From Pollutimonas harenae (GTDB lineage Bacteria; Pseudomonadota; Gammaproteobacteria; Burkholderiales; Burkholderiaceae_B), in contig NZ_SDQD01000005.1 of the NCBI RefSeq assembly GCF_004153685.1, positions 1-45,620 on the forward strand: a stretch of 45,620 nucleotides of DNA. Reading direction: 5' to 3'. Both the position numbers and the translations under genes were made by a program. The stretch's first letter is position 1. Each line of letters starts with the position of its first letter. This document shows positions 25,563 through 34,874 of this stretch, one piece after another. A model generated the notes under the pieces. That model saw nothing but the letters and a program-made list of their open reading frames with translations. It did not search any database and had not been told where the DNA came from.

Positions 25563-26060
25563 TTATCGCTGATACACGATATCTGCACGACGGTTTTCTG
25601 CGAAGTCGGCCTCGGTGTTTCCCGTGGCGCGAGGCCGTTCTTTACCGAAGCTGATGGCTTCGATCTGGCCGGCGTTGACGCCCAACAAGGTCATCATGCG
25701 TGCAACGGCTTCGGAGCGACGCTGGCCCAAGGCCAGGTTGTATTCCGAACCGCCGCGCGCGTCGGCATTACCCTCAATGACGATATTTTGCTGTGCGTGG
25801 CTGGATAAGTACGAAGCATGCATTTCAACCAGACTGCGGTATTGGTCAGGGACGGTGTAGCTGTCAAAGTCAAAATAAACCGAGCGCTGTTGAGCTAGCG
25901 GGCTTTGAGGGTTGAAAGGGTCCATGACCTGCCCAGCGCTGGCCGAGTCGGACCCACTCGTGCCCGAGCCGCCGGCCTGGTCAAGTGGTACCGAACTACA
26001 TGCAGCCAAAGTGGCTGCAAATGCGGCGATGGTAAGGCTTTTTGCGATGCGCGAGCTCAT
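25563..26060 (-). CDS. pal: Peptidoglycan-associated lipoprotein
   Basis: A 165-residue outer-membrane lipoprotein that binds peptidoglycan and TolB and keeps the outer membrane attached during division. The lipobox LAAC (about 18-21) follows a short signal peptide. A Gly/Ser-rich linker leads to the OmpA-like domain with VYFDFDSYTVPDQYR, IVIEGNADARGGSEYNLALGQRR (the diaminopimelate-binding loop) and SFGKERPRATGNTEADFAENRR. The start ATG 26060 has an AGGAAA site. It follows tolB by 33 bases. The signature is complete and the length is normal. Confidence 0.97.
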   Translation of the reverse strand: MSSRIAKSLTIAAFAATLAACSSVPLDQAGGSGTSGSDSASAGQVMDPFNPQSPLAQQRSVYFDFDSYTVPDQYRSLVEMHASYLSSHAQQNIVIEGNADARGGSEYNLALGQRRSEAVARMMTLLGVNAGQIEAISFGKERPRATGNTEADFAENRRADIVYQR

Positions 26061-26093
26061 TTGATTTCCTTTAAAGAAGAGTCACACTGAAAG

Positions 26094-27404
26094 TTAATTG
26101 GTGAATGGTCCCCAGGTTGGTTCGCGTACCTTGCCGTTAAGTGCTGACAGTGTTTGGCGGACACGACCGTCGACAGAAGTAACGGCTAAAACACTGCGAC
26201 CACCTTGTACAGAACTATAAAGGATTTGCATTCCGTTGGGTGCAAAACTTGGTGACTCGTCATCGGGCCCGGCGGTTAGCAACTGCTCTGAACCTGACCC
26301 CATGCTTTGTAATGCAATACGGAAAGCACCATTCCTTCTTGTAACGTACACCAGGCTGTTTCCATCTGGCGAGATCGCCGGTGAGATATTGTAACTGCCG
26401 TTGAATGTGATGCGTTGGGCGTCACCACCGCTGACCGGCACTTTGTAAATATGCGGGCTGCCACCTCTATCGCTGGTAAAAATCAGCGAATTGCCGTCGG
26501 CAGTGAATTGCGGTTCAGTGTCGATCATGGGCGAGCGCATGACGCGGCGCAGGCCAGAGCCGTCTGCATTGATGGTGTATATCTGGGAAATACTGTCGCG
26601 CGACAGCACAATAGCCAGACTCTGCCCATTGGGTGCCCAGGCGGGAGCACTGTTATTACCCTTGAAATTGGCCAGCGGTACACGCTGTCCTGAAGCCAGT
26701 GTTTGCACATAGACAACGGGCTTGCCGGTTTCAAAACTGACATAAGCCAATCGCTTGCCGTCTGGTGACCAGGCGGGGGAGATTATTGACTGCTTGGAGC
26801 GCAGCATGACCTGTGGATTTTGTCCGTCTGCATCAGCAATTTGTAACTCATATGTGTTGCCTGTTTGCAACACGTAGGCGATCCGTGTCGAGAACACACC
26901 GCGGATTCCGGTGATTTTTTCGTAGATGCGATCGGCAATCTGATGCGAAATACGGCGGAGTTCTTTCTCGGTACCGGAGAAAGCCACACCATCGAGTTGG
27001 GTTTTGCGTACGGTATCAACCAATCGGTAGCTGACGCTGTATTGGCTGCCGGACTGACTGATGGAGCCGTAGGCCAGATAGTCTGCACCGCGTCCACGCC
27101 ACTCTTCATGGGCGATCGTGCTTTCGCTATTAAGGCTGGCGCCTGTGGCGTTGATCAGGCGGAATTGGCCGGAGCGGGTCAGGTCGGCACGAATGACTTC
27201 AGCCACTTTCTGGCCTTGGGCATCACCTGAAAAGTCGGCGATGGCGATGGGGTACTGAGTGGCCCCAACCCCTGAGATATCGACCCTTAGCTGAGCGAGG
27301 GATGGGCTAGCTGTAACAAGGCTGATTGCCAGCAGAAATATTCCCAAGGCCCAGGCGTGCCAGCGTAAGAGCATGGCACTTTTTGCTGGAGTGACGGCTG
27401 TCAT
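26094..27404 (-). CDS. tolB: Tol-Pal periplasmic beta-propeller protein
   Basis: A 436-residue periplasmic protein that binds Pal and connects to TolA in the Tol machine. The signal peptide ends ASPSLAQLRV, leaving a mature TolB N-terminal domain with YPIAIADFSGDAQGQ. A six-bladed propeller follows, with typical repeats 'SPAWSPDGKRLAYVSFE', 'APAWAPNGQSLAIVLSRD', 'EPQFTADGNSLIFTSDRGG', 'SPAISPDGNSLVYVTRR' and 'SPSFAPNGMQILYSS'. It ends VREPTWGPFTN. It is 16 bases after tolA and 33 before pal. The order is standard. Confidence 0.97.
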   Translation of the reverse strand: MTAVTPAKSAMLLRWHAWALGIFLLAISLVTASPSLAQLRVDISGVGATQYPIAIADFSGDAQGQKVAEVIRADLTRSGQFRLINATGASLNSESTIAHEEWRGRGADYLAYGSISQSGSQYSVSYRLVDTVRKTQLDGVAFSGTEKELRRISHQIADRIYEKITGIRGVFSTRIAYVLQTGNTYELQIADADGQNPQVMLRSKQSIISPAWSPDGKRLAYVSFETGKPVVYVQTLASGQRVPLANFKGNNSAPAWAPNGQSLAIVLSRDSISQIYTINADGSGLRRVMRSPMIDTEPQFTADGNSLIFTSDRGGSPHIYKVPVSGGDAQRITFNGSYNISPAISPDGNSLVYVTRRNGAFRIALQSMGSGSEQLLTAGPDDESPSFAPNGMQILYSSVQGGRSVLAVTSVDGRVRQTLSALNGKVREPTWGPFTN

Positions 27405-27419
27405 ATCTACTATCTCCTG

Positions 27420-28700
27420 TTAGTCGTACATGCGGTAATCACCTTCGACGGATGAAGGGTATTTACCTGAGGGCGGTTTCGGGAAGGGTGAGCACGCCTG
27501 AATTCCCTTTTGGACCGCGGCATCAAAGCGTGGGTTCCCCGAGGAACGGCGGATGCTGACACCTTTGACGGTACCGTCCGAGTTTAGTTGTGCTCTATAT
27601 TGTACTGTCGGGTTGCTGGAACCTTGTCGTGGCGGCACGTTATAAATGACGCGAGGTCGGACGCAGGCGCGGACTTTTGCCGCATAGCCGCCATCACCGC
27701 CTCCGCCACCAGCCTGATTACGGTCGGATGTACCACCCGGAATACCGGCGGCACCCAATGCATCACCGTGCATGGCTTCGCGCAAGGCCTTGAGTTTGGC
27801 GGCTTTCTCGGCAGCAGCTTTCTTCTCGGCGGCGGCTTTCTTCTCAGCTGCGGCTTTCTTCTCAGCAGCAGCTTTCTTCTCAGCAGCGGCTTTCTCAGCA
27901 GCGGCTTTCTCAGCGGCAGCTTTCTCAGCAGCAGCTTTCTCAGCAGCAGCTTTCTCAGCAGCAGCTTTCTCAGCAGCAGCTTTCTCAGCAGCAGCCTTCT
28001 CGGCAGCAGCCTTCTCAGCAGCAGCTTTCTCGGCAGCGGCTTTCTCAGCAGCGGCTTTCTCAGCAGCAGCCTTCTCAGCAGCAGCCTTCTCAGCAGCAGC
28101 CTTCTCGGCAGCGGCTTTCTCAGCAGCGGCTTTCTCAGCAGCAGCCTTCTCGGCAGCGGCTTTCTCAGCAGCGGCTTTCTCAGCAGCAGCCTTCTCGGCA
28201 GCAGCTTTCTCGGCAGCAGCCTTCTCAGCCGCAGCTACCCGGGCCGCCTCTTCTTCCTGTTCACGTTTCTTGCGGGCCTCTTCCAGAGCGATATCGGGAT
28301 CGATTTCCGGTTCGGGTAAGGGCTCTGCTTCAGGTTGAGGGGCTTGTTCAGTGGGAGCAGGTGTCGGCTCTGGCTCTGGCTCCGGTTCGGGCTGAGGCTC
28401 CGGTTGGGGGGAGGGTTCGGGCTGAGGTTCGGGTTCGGCGACGGGCTCAGCGGTTGTTTCCTGAGGCTCTTCGACCACATCCGGTTCGGTTTCCGGTTCA
28501 GCTGCCGTAGGCGTGGTGCCGTTGGCCCAAAGTTCTACCTGCACTGGATTGGGAGTTTTGGGTGCGGAAACAAAACCGAGCAGCATGAAAACGAACAGGG
28601 CGGCATGTATGGCTGCCGCATAGCCTAACCCCCGGCGATCATCGCGCTGTTCGGGAGTTAGCTCTGACGTTTTGCCCATATATTTCTTGATTCGCTTCAT
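27420..28700 (-). CDS. tolA: TolA with long AAAEK-repeat helical stalk
   Basis: A 426-residue inner-membrane protein spanning the periplasm. One N-terminal transmembrane helix (GYAAAIHAALFVFMLLGFV) is followed by a Pro/Glu-rich segment (about residues 60-130, many PEPEPEPT-like runs). A long alanine/glutamate/lysine domain comes next, with 23 consecutive AAAEK pentads, four AAAEKK hexads and one more AAAEK. The C-terminal TolA/TonB-like domain has YAAKVRACVRPRVIYN, YRAQLNSDGTVKGVSIRRSSGNPRFDAAVQKGIQ and ends in DYRMYD. The repeat should form a single long helix. Because it is encoded by near-identical 15-base units it is prone to length change, and opposite-strand frames there are artefacts of the repeat. 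Confidence 0.95.
   Translation of the reverse strand: MKRIKKYMGKTSELTPEQRDDRRGLGYAAAIHAALFVFMLLGFVSAPKTPNPVQVELWANGTTPTAAEPETEPDVVEEPQETTAEPVAEPEPQPEPSPQPEPQPEPEPEPEPTPAPTEQAPQPEAEPLPEPEIDPDIALEEARKKREQEEEAARVAAAEKAAAEKAAAEKAAAEKAAAEKAAAEKAAAEKAAAEKAAAEKAAAEKAAAEKAAAEKAAAEKAAAEKAAAEKAAAEKAAAEKAAAEKAAAEKAAAEKAAAEKAAAEKAAAEKAAAEKKAAAEKKAAAEKKAAAEKKAAAEKAAKLKALREAMHGDALGAAGIPGGTSDRNQAGGGGGDGGYAAKVRACVRPRVIYNVPPRQGSSNPTVQYRAQLNSDGTVKGVSIRRSSGNPRFDAAVQKGIQACSPFPKPPSGKYPSSVEGDYRMYD
27814..28232 (-). repeat. Tandem 15-base repeat array encoding the TolA stalk
   Basis: Units of the form GCAGCAGCTTTCTCA on the plus strand (encoding A-A-A-E-K on the minus strand) run almost without interruption. Four 18-base variants adding a lysine occupy 27814-27885. 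Variation is nearly all synonymous (C/T, A/G). A 45-base superunit beginning CGGCAGCGGCTTTCTCAGCA recurs at about 28031, 28106 and 28151, evidence of recent duplication. Confidence 0.9.
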
Positions 28701-28748
28701 TGCGTTGCATGGTCAGCTTGAGGCCGTGATCTTGATGGCCTTTGCTGT

Positions 28749-29195
28749 TTAATTTGTTTGCTGTTGCGCATCGGGTTGTTGGTCGACCAACAGTCCTAGA
28801 CGGGTGATGCCACTGCTGCGCAACTGATCCATGACCTTCATGACGGTTTCGTAGGGAACGCGTCCGTCGGCTGCAATGACAACAGGAGTTTCGGCAGTGA
28901 TGCGGTTTTGTACTTCGGAAACCAGGCTTTCACTGTTGATTTGCTCGAATTCGGCACCCGCATCCCGGACGCGTAGCGCGATGGTTCCGTCCTCGCTTAC
29001 CTGTACCTCGACGGGCTTGGCCTGCACTTCAGAGGCCTGGCCAACTGACGGCAGTTCGATGAGTCCGGGCGTAATCATGGGGGCGGTCACCATGAAAATA
29101 ACCAGCAGTACCAGCATGACGTCAATGTACGGTACGACATTGATTTCGTTTTTCAGGCGACGGGAGCGGCCATTACCGCCACGAGCTGAAGGCAT
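28749..29195 (-). CDS. tolR: Tol-Pal proton-channel protein TolR
   Basis: A 148-residue ExbD/TolR-family protein. One transmembrane helix with the catalytic aspartate, VPYIDVMLVLLVIFMVTAP (about 22-40), forms the proton pathway with TolQ. A periplasmic domain follows with VSEDGTIALRV and VVIAADGRVPYETVMKVMDQLRSSGI. The ATG at 29195 overlaps the tolQ stop by one base. The basic N-terminal segment (GGNGRSRRLKNEIN) is cytosolic. It energises TolA using the proton gradient. Confidence 0.96.
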   Translation of the reverse strand: MPSARGGNGRSRRLKNEINVVPYIDVMLVLLVIFMVTAPMITPGLIELPSVGQASEVQAKPVEVQVSEDGTIALRVRDAGAEFEQINSESLVSEVQNRITAETPVVIAADGRVPYETVMKVMDQLRSSGITRLGLLVDQQPDAQQQTN

Positions 29196-29869
29196 TAGCG
29201 CACCTGACGTTGCAAGATGTTCAGGAACTCGTCGATAAAGCTATCGAAACGAATGGAGAGCCGGTCGATTTCGTTGGTATAGCGGTTATAGGCAATAACC
29301 GCTGGAATGGCTGCAAACAGGCCGATGGCCGTGGCGATCAGGGCTTCTGCAATACCAGGAGCGACTGCCGACAAAGTGGCTTGCTGCATGGACGATAGGC
29401 CGATGAAAGCATGCATGATGCCCCACACCGTGCCCAACAGTCCAATGTATGGGCTGACCGAACCGGCCGAGGCCAGGAAGTTCAGATGCGACTCCAGTCC
29501 GTCCATTTCGCGCTGGTAGGTGGCGCGCATGGCTCGTCTGGGGCCGTCAAGTATGGCATCACCGTTGCTGCTGTTTCGGCGCGCCTTGATGAATTCCGTC
29601 ATGCCGGCGTCGAAAATTCGTGCCAATGCGCCATGTTCGGCCCGGCGGGTGGCGATGGCTTGCTGCAAGACGGACAGATCGCCGCCCGCCCAGAAATCGT
29701 CTTCGAAACGGCGTGTTTGTTCATTGGCGCGTTTCAGGGCTGCACGCTTGCTGAAAATATATGCCCAGGACAAAATGGAGATGCCCAGCAAGACGAGCAT
29801 GACAAATTGCACAGGGATGCTGGCATCGATCAGTAAGGTAATCAGCGACAGGTCGCTAGAGGCTTGCAT
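29195..29869 (-). CDS. tolQ: Tol-Pal proton-channel protein TolQ
   Basis: A 224-residue ExbB/TolQ/MotA-family protein with three membrane helices. The first is VQFVMLVLLGISILSWAYIFSK, and the helix 2-3 region is ASAGSVSPYIGLLGTVWGIMHAFIGL and GIAEALIATAIGLFAAIPAVIAYNRY. The conserved threonine/glycine stretch GLLGTVWGIM lines the proton path with TolR. ATG 29869 lies 2 bases after the ybgC stop, showing tight coupling. It forms the inner-membrane motor with TolR and TolA. Confidence 0.97.
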   Translation of the reverse strand: MQASSDLSLITLLIDASIPVQFVMLVLLGISILSWAYIFSKRAALKRANEQTRRFEDDFWAGGDLSVLQQAIATRRAEHGALARIFDAGMTEFIKARRNSSNGDAILDGPRRAMRATYQREMDGLESHLNFLASAGSVSPYIGLLGTVWGIMHAFIGLSSMQQATLSAVAPGIAEALIATAIGLFAAIPAVIAYNRYTNEIDRLSIRFDSFIDEFLNILQRQVR

Positions 29870-29871
29870 GG

Positions 29872-30297
29872 TTATTTCTTGGCCTTTTCCAGTAGAGTTC
29901 TGAGTTCAGGGGTCAGTGCAGCAGGCTGCAATGTATTGGCATCGACGCAACAGACTTGGATACCGCTTTCACACAACAGTTCCCCAGCACGTAATGCGGA
30001 TTGCTGGAAACTGATGGAGGCTGGCCCAACCCGGGTGATTGTGCTGTGTATAGACAGTAAATCGTCGAGCCTGGCAGGTTTGCGATATTGTATTTCAAGA
30101 TTTTTGACTACAAATAGACGGTGCTCTTGTGCTGCGTAGGTTGATTGATCCACGCCAAGGTGGCGCAGCCACTCCGTCCGGCTTCTTTCGAAGAACTTCA
30201 GGTAGTTGGCGTAATACATGACGCCGCCTGCGTCTGTGTCCTCGTAATATACGCGAATATCCAGTTCAAAAAATGATTTGCTTGTTTCTATGGGCAT
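29872..30297 (-). CDS. ybgC: Acyl-CoA thioesterase YbgC
   Basis: A 141-residue hotdog thioesterase of the YbgC/4-hydroxybenzoyl-CoA type. The active-site loop is VYYEDTDAGGVMYYANYLKFFERSR (about 13-37), with Asp as catalytic residue, followed by EWLRHLG. The FVVKNLEIQYRKPARLDDLL and SISFQQSAL strands are as expected. In E. coli it is the first gene of the tol-pal cluster and associates with phospholipid synthesis enzymes. I take ATG 30297 (MPIETSK); a GTG at 30321 would add eight residues. It follows proS on the same strand. Confidence 0.92.
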   Translation of the reverse strand: MPIETSKSFFELDIRVYYEDTDAGGVMYYANYLKFFERSRTEWLRHLGVDQSTYAAQEHRLFVVKNLEIQYRKPARLDDLLSIHSTITRVGPASISFQQSALRAGELLCESGIQVCCVDANTLQPAALTPELRTLLEKAKK

Positions 30298-30337
30298 GTC
30301 TTTCGTTAAGTGGTGTGACACAGGCAGGCAGCTTGCA

Positions 30338-32071
30338 CTATAGCGAATTCAGCAGGTTTAATGCATGTTGCAACGCGTCGGCCACGGCGACTTTGTCGGC
30401 GGCTTCCTGACGACGTGCCTGTATTTCTACAATGCCGTCTTTCAGGCCACGATCACCTATGGTAATGCGTAATGGCACGCCAATGAGTTCCCAGTCGGCA
30501 AACATGATGCCGGGACGCACATCACGGTCGTCGAGCATGACCTCCACACCTTGCGCCTTCAGCTCTTGGTATAGCGTCTCTGCTGTGTTGCGGACTGTTT
30601 CACTTTTATGCCAGCCCATAGGGCAGATAACCAGCTCGAAGGGGGCGATGGATTTGGGCCAGATAATGCCCTTTTCGTCATGGCATTGTTCGATGGCCGC
30701 AGCGGCAATGCGGCTGATACCGATACCGTAGCAACCCATTTGCAAAAGGGCGGGTTTGCCGTCGGTTTCCAGGAAGGTCGCGTTGAGCGCTTTCGAGTAC
30801 TTGTCGCCCAGAAAGAAAACGTGACCCACCTCGATGCCGCGCTGTATGGCCAGCTGGCCGCCGTCGTTGGCAGGATCTCCGGCAACGACGTTGCGCAGAT
30901 CGGCCACTTTGGCCTCGGGCAGGTCGCGACCCCAGTTCACACCGGTGTAATGAAAGCCCTCGGTATTGGCGCCGCAAATAAAATTGCTCATGTTGGCGAC
31001 GGTGCGGTCGGCAATGATAGTGACAGGCTTGATAGTGTTGATGGGCCCTAAATAGCCGGGCACGCAGCCGAAACTGTCCAGGATCTCGGCTTCGGTGGCA
31101 AAGCGGTATCCGTTTTCGAAACCTTCCAGCTTGCTTGTCTTGACTTCATTCAAATCGTGATCGCCGCGTAACAGCAGCAGCCAGATAGTGGCTTGTGCGG
31201 GATCATCGGGATTGTCGGTGGCCAGCACGATGGATTTGACGGTATCGGACAGAGGTTTGCCCAGCTGTTGCGCAACGAGTTCGCATTTGGGTGCATCGGG
31301 CGTGGACGTTTTGTTCAGTGCGTCGGTGGCCGCACCGCGCTGAGGAATCAGGCAAGCGGCTTCGGCCAGCTCGATGTTGGCGGCATACTGCGTGTCGGGG
31401 TTGTACACGATCAGATCTTCGCCTGTGTCGGCAATGACCTGGAATTCGTGGCTGCGGGAGCCTCCGATCGAGCCTGTGTCGGCGGCTACAGCACGGAAAG
31501 TCAGGCCGAGGCGCGTGAAGATGCGCATATAGGCATCGTACATGGCGTCATAGCTGGACTGTGCCGAGGCTTCGTCGCGATCGAAGGAATAGGCGTCCTT
31601 CATGGTGAACTCGCGCCCACGCATCAGACCGAAGCGAGGGCGGCGTTCGTCGCGAAACTTGGTCTGGATATGATAGAAATTCAAGGGTAGTTGGCGCCAA
31701 CTATGAATTTCATTACGGGCGATGTCGGTAATGACCTCTTCGGATGTCGGTTGTAAAACAAAGTCACGTTGGTGGCGGTCTTTGATGCGCAGCAGTTCGG
31801 CACCATATTGCTCCCAGCGACCCGACTCGACCCAGAGCTCGGCAGGTTGCACCACAGGCATGAGCAACTCTATGGCGCCGGCCTTGTCCATTTCTTCGCG
31901 TACGATATTTTCGATTTTGCGCAAAATCCGCAGGCCCAATGGCATATAGGTGTAGATGCCGCCGGCTGCCTTGCGGATCATGCCGGCTCGTGTCATGAGC
32001 TGATGGCTTTTTACTTCGGCTTCTGCAGGTGCTTCTTTGAGGGTATTGATGTGATACTTGCTTGCATGCAT
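30338..32071 (-). CDS. proS: Prolyl-tRNA synthetase
   Basis: A 577-residue bacterial-type class II aminoacyl-tRNA synthetase. It starts with the class-specific [48 protein letters not shown], which includes motif 1. Motif 2 contains [26 protein letters not shown]. An inserted editing domain (about 225-400) contains KSIVLA and [15 protein letters not shown]. Motif 3 is [18 protein letters not shown]. The C-terminal anticodon-binding domain has [12 protein letters not shown] and [21 protein letters not shown]. It is full length, divergent from rppH and upstream of ybgC-tol. Confidence 0.97.
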   Translation of the reverse strand: MHASKYHINTLKEAPAEAEVKSHQLMTRAGMIRKAAGGIYTYMPLGLRILRKIENIVREEMDKAGAIELLMPVVQPAELWVESGRWEQYGAELLRIKDRHQRDFVLQPTSEEVITDIARNEIHSWRQLPLNFYHIQTKFRDERRPRFGLMRGREFTMKDAYSFDRDEASAQSSYDAMYDAYMRIFTRLGLTFRAVAADTGSIGGSRSHEFQVIADTGEDLIVYNPDTQYAANIELAEAACLIPQRGAATDALNKTSTPDAPKCELVAQQLGKPLSDTVKSIVLATDNPDDPAQATIWLLLLRGDHDLNEVKTSKLEGFENGYRFATEAEILDSFGCVPGYLGPINTIKPVTIIADRTVANMSNFICGANTEGFHYTGVNWGRDLPEAKVADLRNVVAGDPANDGGQLAIQRGIEVGHVFFLGDKYSKALNATFLETDGKPALLQMGCYGIGISRIAAAAIEQCHDEKGIIWPKSIAPFELVICPMGWHKSETVRNTAETLYQELKAQGVEVMLDDRDVRPGIMFADWELIGVPLRITIGDRGLKDGIVEIQARRQEAADKVAVADALQHALNLLNSL

Positions 32072-32136
32072 GGTGAGGATCTCGACAGATACGTATAATC
32101 AACGTTAATTGTATTGAATTCGCTTTGAGGTGGCCT

Positions 32137-32703
32137 ATGTTAGACCGCGAAGGCTACCGTCCTAATGTCGGCATTATCCTCGTAAATCAAAAAAATGAGG
32201 TTTTCTGGGGTAAACGTATTCGGGAGCATGCATGGCAGTTCCCCCAGGGGGGCATCAAGTACGGTGAAAGTCCCGTCCAGGCCATGTACCGAGAACTTCA
32301 CGAAGAGGTGGGTTTACTGCCCGAACATGTTCGCATATTAGGCCGGACGCGTGACTGGCTGCGCTATAACGTACCGAGCAATTTTGTTCGCCGTGACTCG
32401 CGCAGCCACTATAAAGGGCAAAAACAGATCTGGTTTTTGTTGCGTATGGTTGGGCGCGACTCTGACGTCAGCCTGAGGGCGACCCGCAGCCCCGAGTTCG
32501 ATGCCTGGCGCTGGAGCCAATATTGGGTTCCGCTCGAGGCAGTCATCGAGTTCAAGCGTGAGGTCTATACGCTTGCATTGAACGAACTGGCGGCCATCTT
32601 GTTCAAGCGTGGCCAGGAAACCCGCTATTTGCGGCAGCGTGTACAGAATCAGCGTACATCCATAGAGCAGGAAAACAAAAGTCATGCGCGTATTGTTAGT
32701 TGA
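32137..32703 (+). CDS. rppH: RNA pyrophosphohydrolase
   Basis: A 188-residue Nudix hydrolase that removes pyrophosphate from mRNA 5' ends and so starts decay. The protein opens [17 protein letters not shown], as in E. coli RppH, with [16 protein letters not shown] just before the Nudix box. The box, 38-60, reads [23 protein letters not shown], with all Glu ligands present. The C-terminal [22 protein letters not shown] is conserved. The start is ATG 32137, preceded by GAGG; a TTG four codons earlier is unlikely. A TATAAT at 32094-32099 may be its -10. Its last 20 bases overlap the start of the response regulator gene, so the two are probably translationally coupled. Confidence 0.95.
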   Translation: MLDREGYRPNVGIILVNQKNEVFWGKRIREHAWQFPQGGIKYGESPVQAMYRELHEEVGLLPEHVRILGRTRDWLRYNVPSNFVRRDSRSHYKGQKQIWFLLRMVGRDSDVSLRATRSPEFDAWRWSQYWVPLEAVIEFKREVYTLALNELAAILFKRGQETRYLRQRVQNQRTSIEQENKSHARIVS

Positions 32704-33373
32704 AGACGAGCGCGAAATGGCTGCCTGGCTCGAAAGAGCATTGGCACAAAGCGGTTTTTTGCCTGAACATGCGCCCGATGCCCGTACCGCAGAAAGTCTG
32801 CTGGCGGCCTCAGGATACGATGCTGTCATCATGGACCTGCGGCTGCCAGACAAACACGGCCTGGTGTTGCTGCGCGAAATGCGTAACCGCGGCGATGTCA
32901 CCCCTGTACTCATCCTGACCGCACAGGGAGCTCTGCAGGACCGCGTACGGGGCCTGAATCTGGGCGCCGACGACTTCCTGACCAAACCCTTTGCGCTCGA
33001 AGAGCTCGAGGCCAGGCTCGCCGCTCTGGTGCGCCGCAGTCGCGGTCGTCAGGCGCCATGCATGCAGTGTGGGTCCCTGATCTACGACAGCGAGAGCCGG
33101 GCCTTCGGCTTGGGAGGCGCTATTTTGCACCTCACCCCGCGTGAGCAGGCCGCTTTGGCCGTGCTGATTACCCGCAGCGGAATGCCTGTAGAAAAAAACC
33201 AGCTTTTCAATCGTGTTTTCGAGCATGACAGCGAAGCCGGCCTGGATGCTATTGAGGTTGTCCTGCATCGTCTGCGCAAGAAATTGGCGGGTAGCGATGT
33301 GCGTATTGTTACGGTTCGTGGTCTGGGCTATATGCTTGAAAGCATAGACACAGAAGCAGACGCCGACACCTGA
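32684..33373 (+). CDS. Response regulator, TctD-like (OmpR family)
   Basis: A 229-residue regulator with a receiver domain in residues 1-115: acidic triad in LLVEDERE, Asp51 in [12 protein letters not shown], and Lys101 in [16 protein letters not shown]. The winged-helix domain follows (about 128-222: [37 protein letters not shown]). It resembles TctD, which controls tricarboxylate uptake. The ATG lies inside rppH's 3' end, so its ribosome-binding site is within the rppH coding sequence. The cognate kinase follows one base later. The linked tctAB-like genes at 35.9-38.0 kb make a role in carboxylate sensing plausible, but not shown. Confidence 0.88.
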   Translation: MRVLLVEDEREMAAWLERALAQSGFLPEHAPDARTAESLLAASGYDAVIMDLRLPDKHGLVLLREMRNRGDVTPVLILTAQGALQDRVRGLNLGADDFLTKPFALEELEARLAALVRRSRGRQAPCMQCGSLIYDSESRAFGLGGAILHLTPREQAALAVLITRSGMPVEKNQLFNRVFEHDSEAGLDAIEVVLHRLRKKLAGSDVRIVTVRGLGYMLESIDTEADADT

Positions 33374-33374
33374 C

Positions 33375-34865
33375 ATGGCCTGGTTTACACAGAAGCCTCC
33401 TGGGAGCATACGGTTCTGGCTGCTGGCCCTCCTGATCCCGGGGACCGTCGGATTGATGCTGTTCGATAGCTGGAACGATTACTACGCCCTGAAGACAGTC
33501 ACCAGCGAGGTCTATGACAGTGCCTTGCTTGAACCGGCCAAAGTGCTGGAAACCAGTGTGGAATTCAATGCCGACGGCACATTGCGCATCGATCCGCCGT
33601 TCTATGCTCAGGTGATGCTCGAGTCCCGTGCCGGGAATCGCAAATACTTCAGGGTCGAAGAGGTTATGCCTACGGCTTCGTCCTTGTCAGGCATGCAGGG
33701 GAATGCGGTCGAGGGCGAGACTCTGTTGGGTATGCAGGGGTTGCCGCGACCAAAGGCGTTCGCCGACACCGAAGGCATGCCTGTGTTCTATACCGGCATG
33801 TATCGCAACGACGAAGTGCGCATGGTGGCCTTGTGGCGTGATCTGCATTACGACGGCTTGCGCAGGCAGGTCATCGTGCTAGTGGGTGAAAGTGTCGATG
33901 TGCGCATGCGCACCCTGCAAGAGGCCTGGAGGCAGGGTCTGTTTCGCGACGCCCGCATGCTGGTACTGGTCGTGCTGCTGGTCTGGTTCAGTGTCGCTTG
34001 GGCATTGCGTCCGCTGAACGAATTGAGGCGAAAGATCAAGGCGCGCGATATCGATAACCTGATGCCGCTCGACGCAAACCTGGTGCCTCACGAGGTGGTG
34101 CCCATGGTCAGGGCCGTCAACCACCACATTGGCTTGTACCGTAAGGTATTGGGAAAACAGGCTCAGTTTCTGGCCGATGCATCGCATCAGTTGCGTACCC
34201 CGTTGGCCATCATGCGTACCCAGGCCCAATATGCAAAACGTGAGCCGGATATCGCCAGAATGCGTGAAACCCTGGACGCCATTGTGCAGCAATTAGGCCA
34301 GGCATCGCGCCTGACTGAACAGCTGCTGTCGCTGGCTCATGCCAGCGGCAGCGATGTGGCTCCTCAAGGCAGAGTGGACTTGAACACGCTGGCGCGCGAT
34401 GTAGTGCTGCAGTATTTGATGCTGGCGCGAGAGAAGCATCAGGATTTGGGTTGGGTTGATAGTACCGGCAATGAGGCCGATACGTCCGCCGGCAGGGTTC
34501 TGGTGTTGGGCAGTGATGCTGAAATCCACGAGGCCGTGGCCAATCTGGTGCATAACGCCATCAATCATGCGGGCGAAGGCTGCGCCATTACGGTATCTGC
34601 AGGGGCTGACGGCGAGCAAGCGTGGGTGAGTGTTTGTGATAACGGAATTGGCCTGGATCCATCCCTGCGCGAAACCGTATTTGGGCGCTTTGATCGAGGT
34701 GGCCTGGGCCACAAAAGCCGTGGCGGTTCAGGCTTGGGGTTGGCAATAGCGCTGGCTTATGCCGAACGCAATCGCGGAACCATCGTGTTGAAAGACGGCG
34801 ACCCCTCGCCAGGCGGGGGGGTCGGCCTTTGTGCAGAGCTTCAGCTGCAGCGATACACCGAGTAA
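33375..34865 (+). CDS. Sensor histidine kinase, TctE-like
   Basis: A 496-residue inner-membrane kinase. Membrane helices at about 13-30 and 193-212 flank a periplasmic domain of about 160 residues that opens NDYYALKTVTSEVYDSALLEPAKVL, the pattern of the two-component sensor N-terminal domain of TctE-type kinases. Then come HAMP (about 205-255), the phospho-acceptor His271 in FLADASHQLRTPLAIM, the N box AVANLVHNAINHA (about 386-398), CDNGIG and a G2 box RGGSGLGLAIALAYAERN. It is one base after the regulator stop, so it is its partner. The TctE assignment rests on the sensor region and the nearby tctAB; direct ligand evidence is absent. Confidence 0.9.
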   Translation: MAWFTQKPPGSIRFWLLALLIPGTVGLMLFDSWNDYYALKTVTSEVYDSALLEPAKVLETSVEFNADGTLRIDPPFYAQVMLESRAGNRKYFRVEEVMPTASSLSGMQGNAVEGETLLGMQGLPRPKAFADTEGMPVFYTGMYRNDEVRMVALWRDLHYDGLRRQVIVLVGESVDVRMRTLQEAWRQGLFRDARMLVLVVLLVWFSVAWALRPLNELRRKIKARDIDNLMPLDANLVPHEVVPMVRAVNHHIGLYRKVLGKQAQFLADASHQLRTPLAIMRTQAQYAKREPDIARMRETLDAIVQQLGQASRLTEQLLSLAHASGSDVAPQGRVDLNTLARDVVLQYLMLAREKHQDLGWVDSTGNEADTSAGRVLVLGSDAEIHEAVANLVHNAINHAGEGCAITVSAGADGEQAWVSVCDNGIGLDPSLRETVFGRFDRGGLGHKSRGGSGLGLAIALAYAERNRGTIVLKDGDPSPGGGVGLCAELQLQRYTE

Positions 34866-34874
34866 TGAAGGTGA

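Noticed and set aside
27588-28338. Two long plus-strand frames opposite tolA, rich in SSSFL or AAFSA repeats
   Set aside because: They arise only from the 15-base repeat. tolA is certain by operon position and C-terminal domain.
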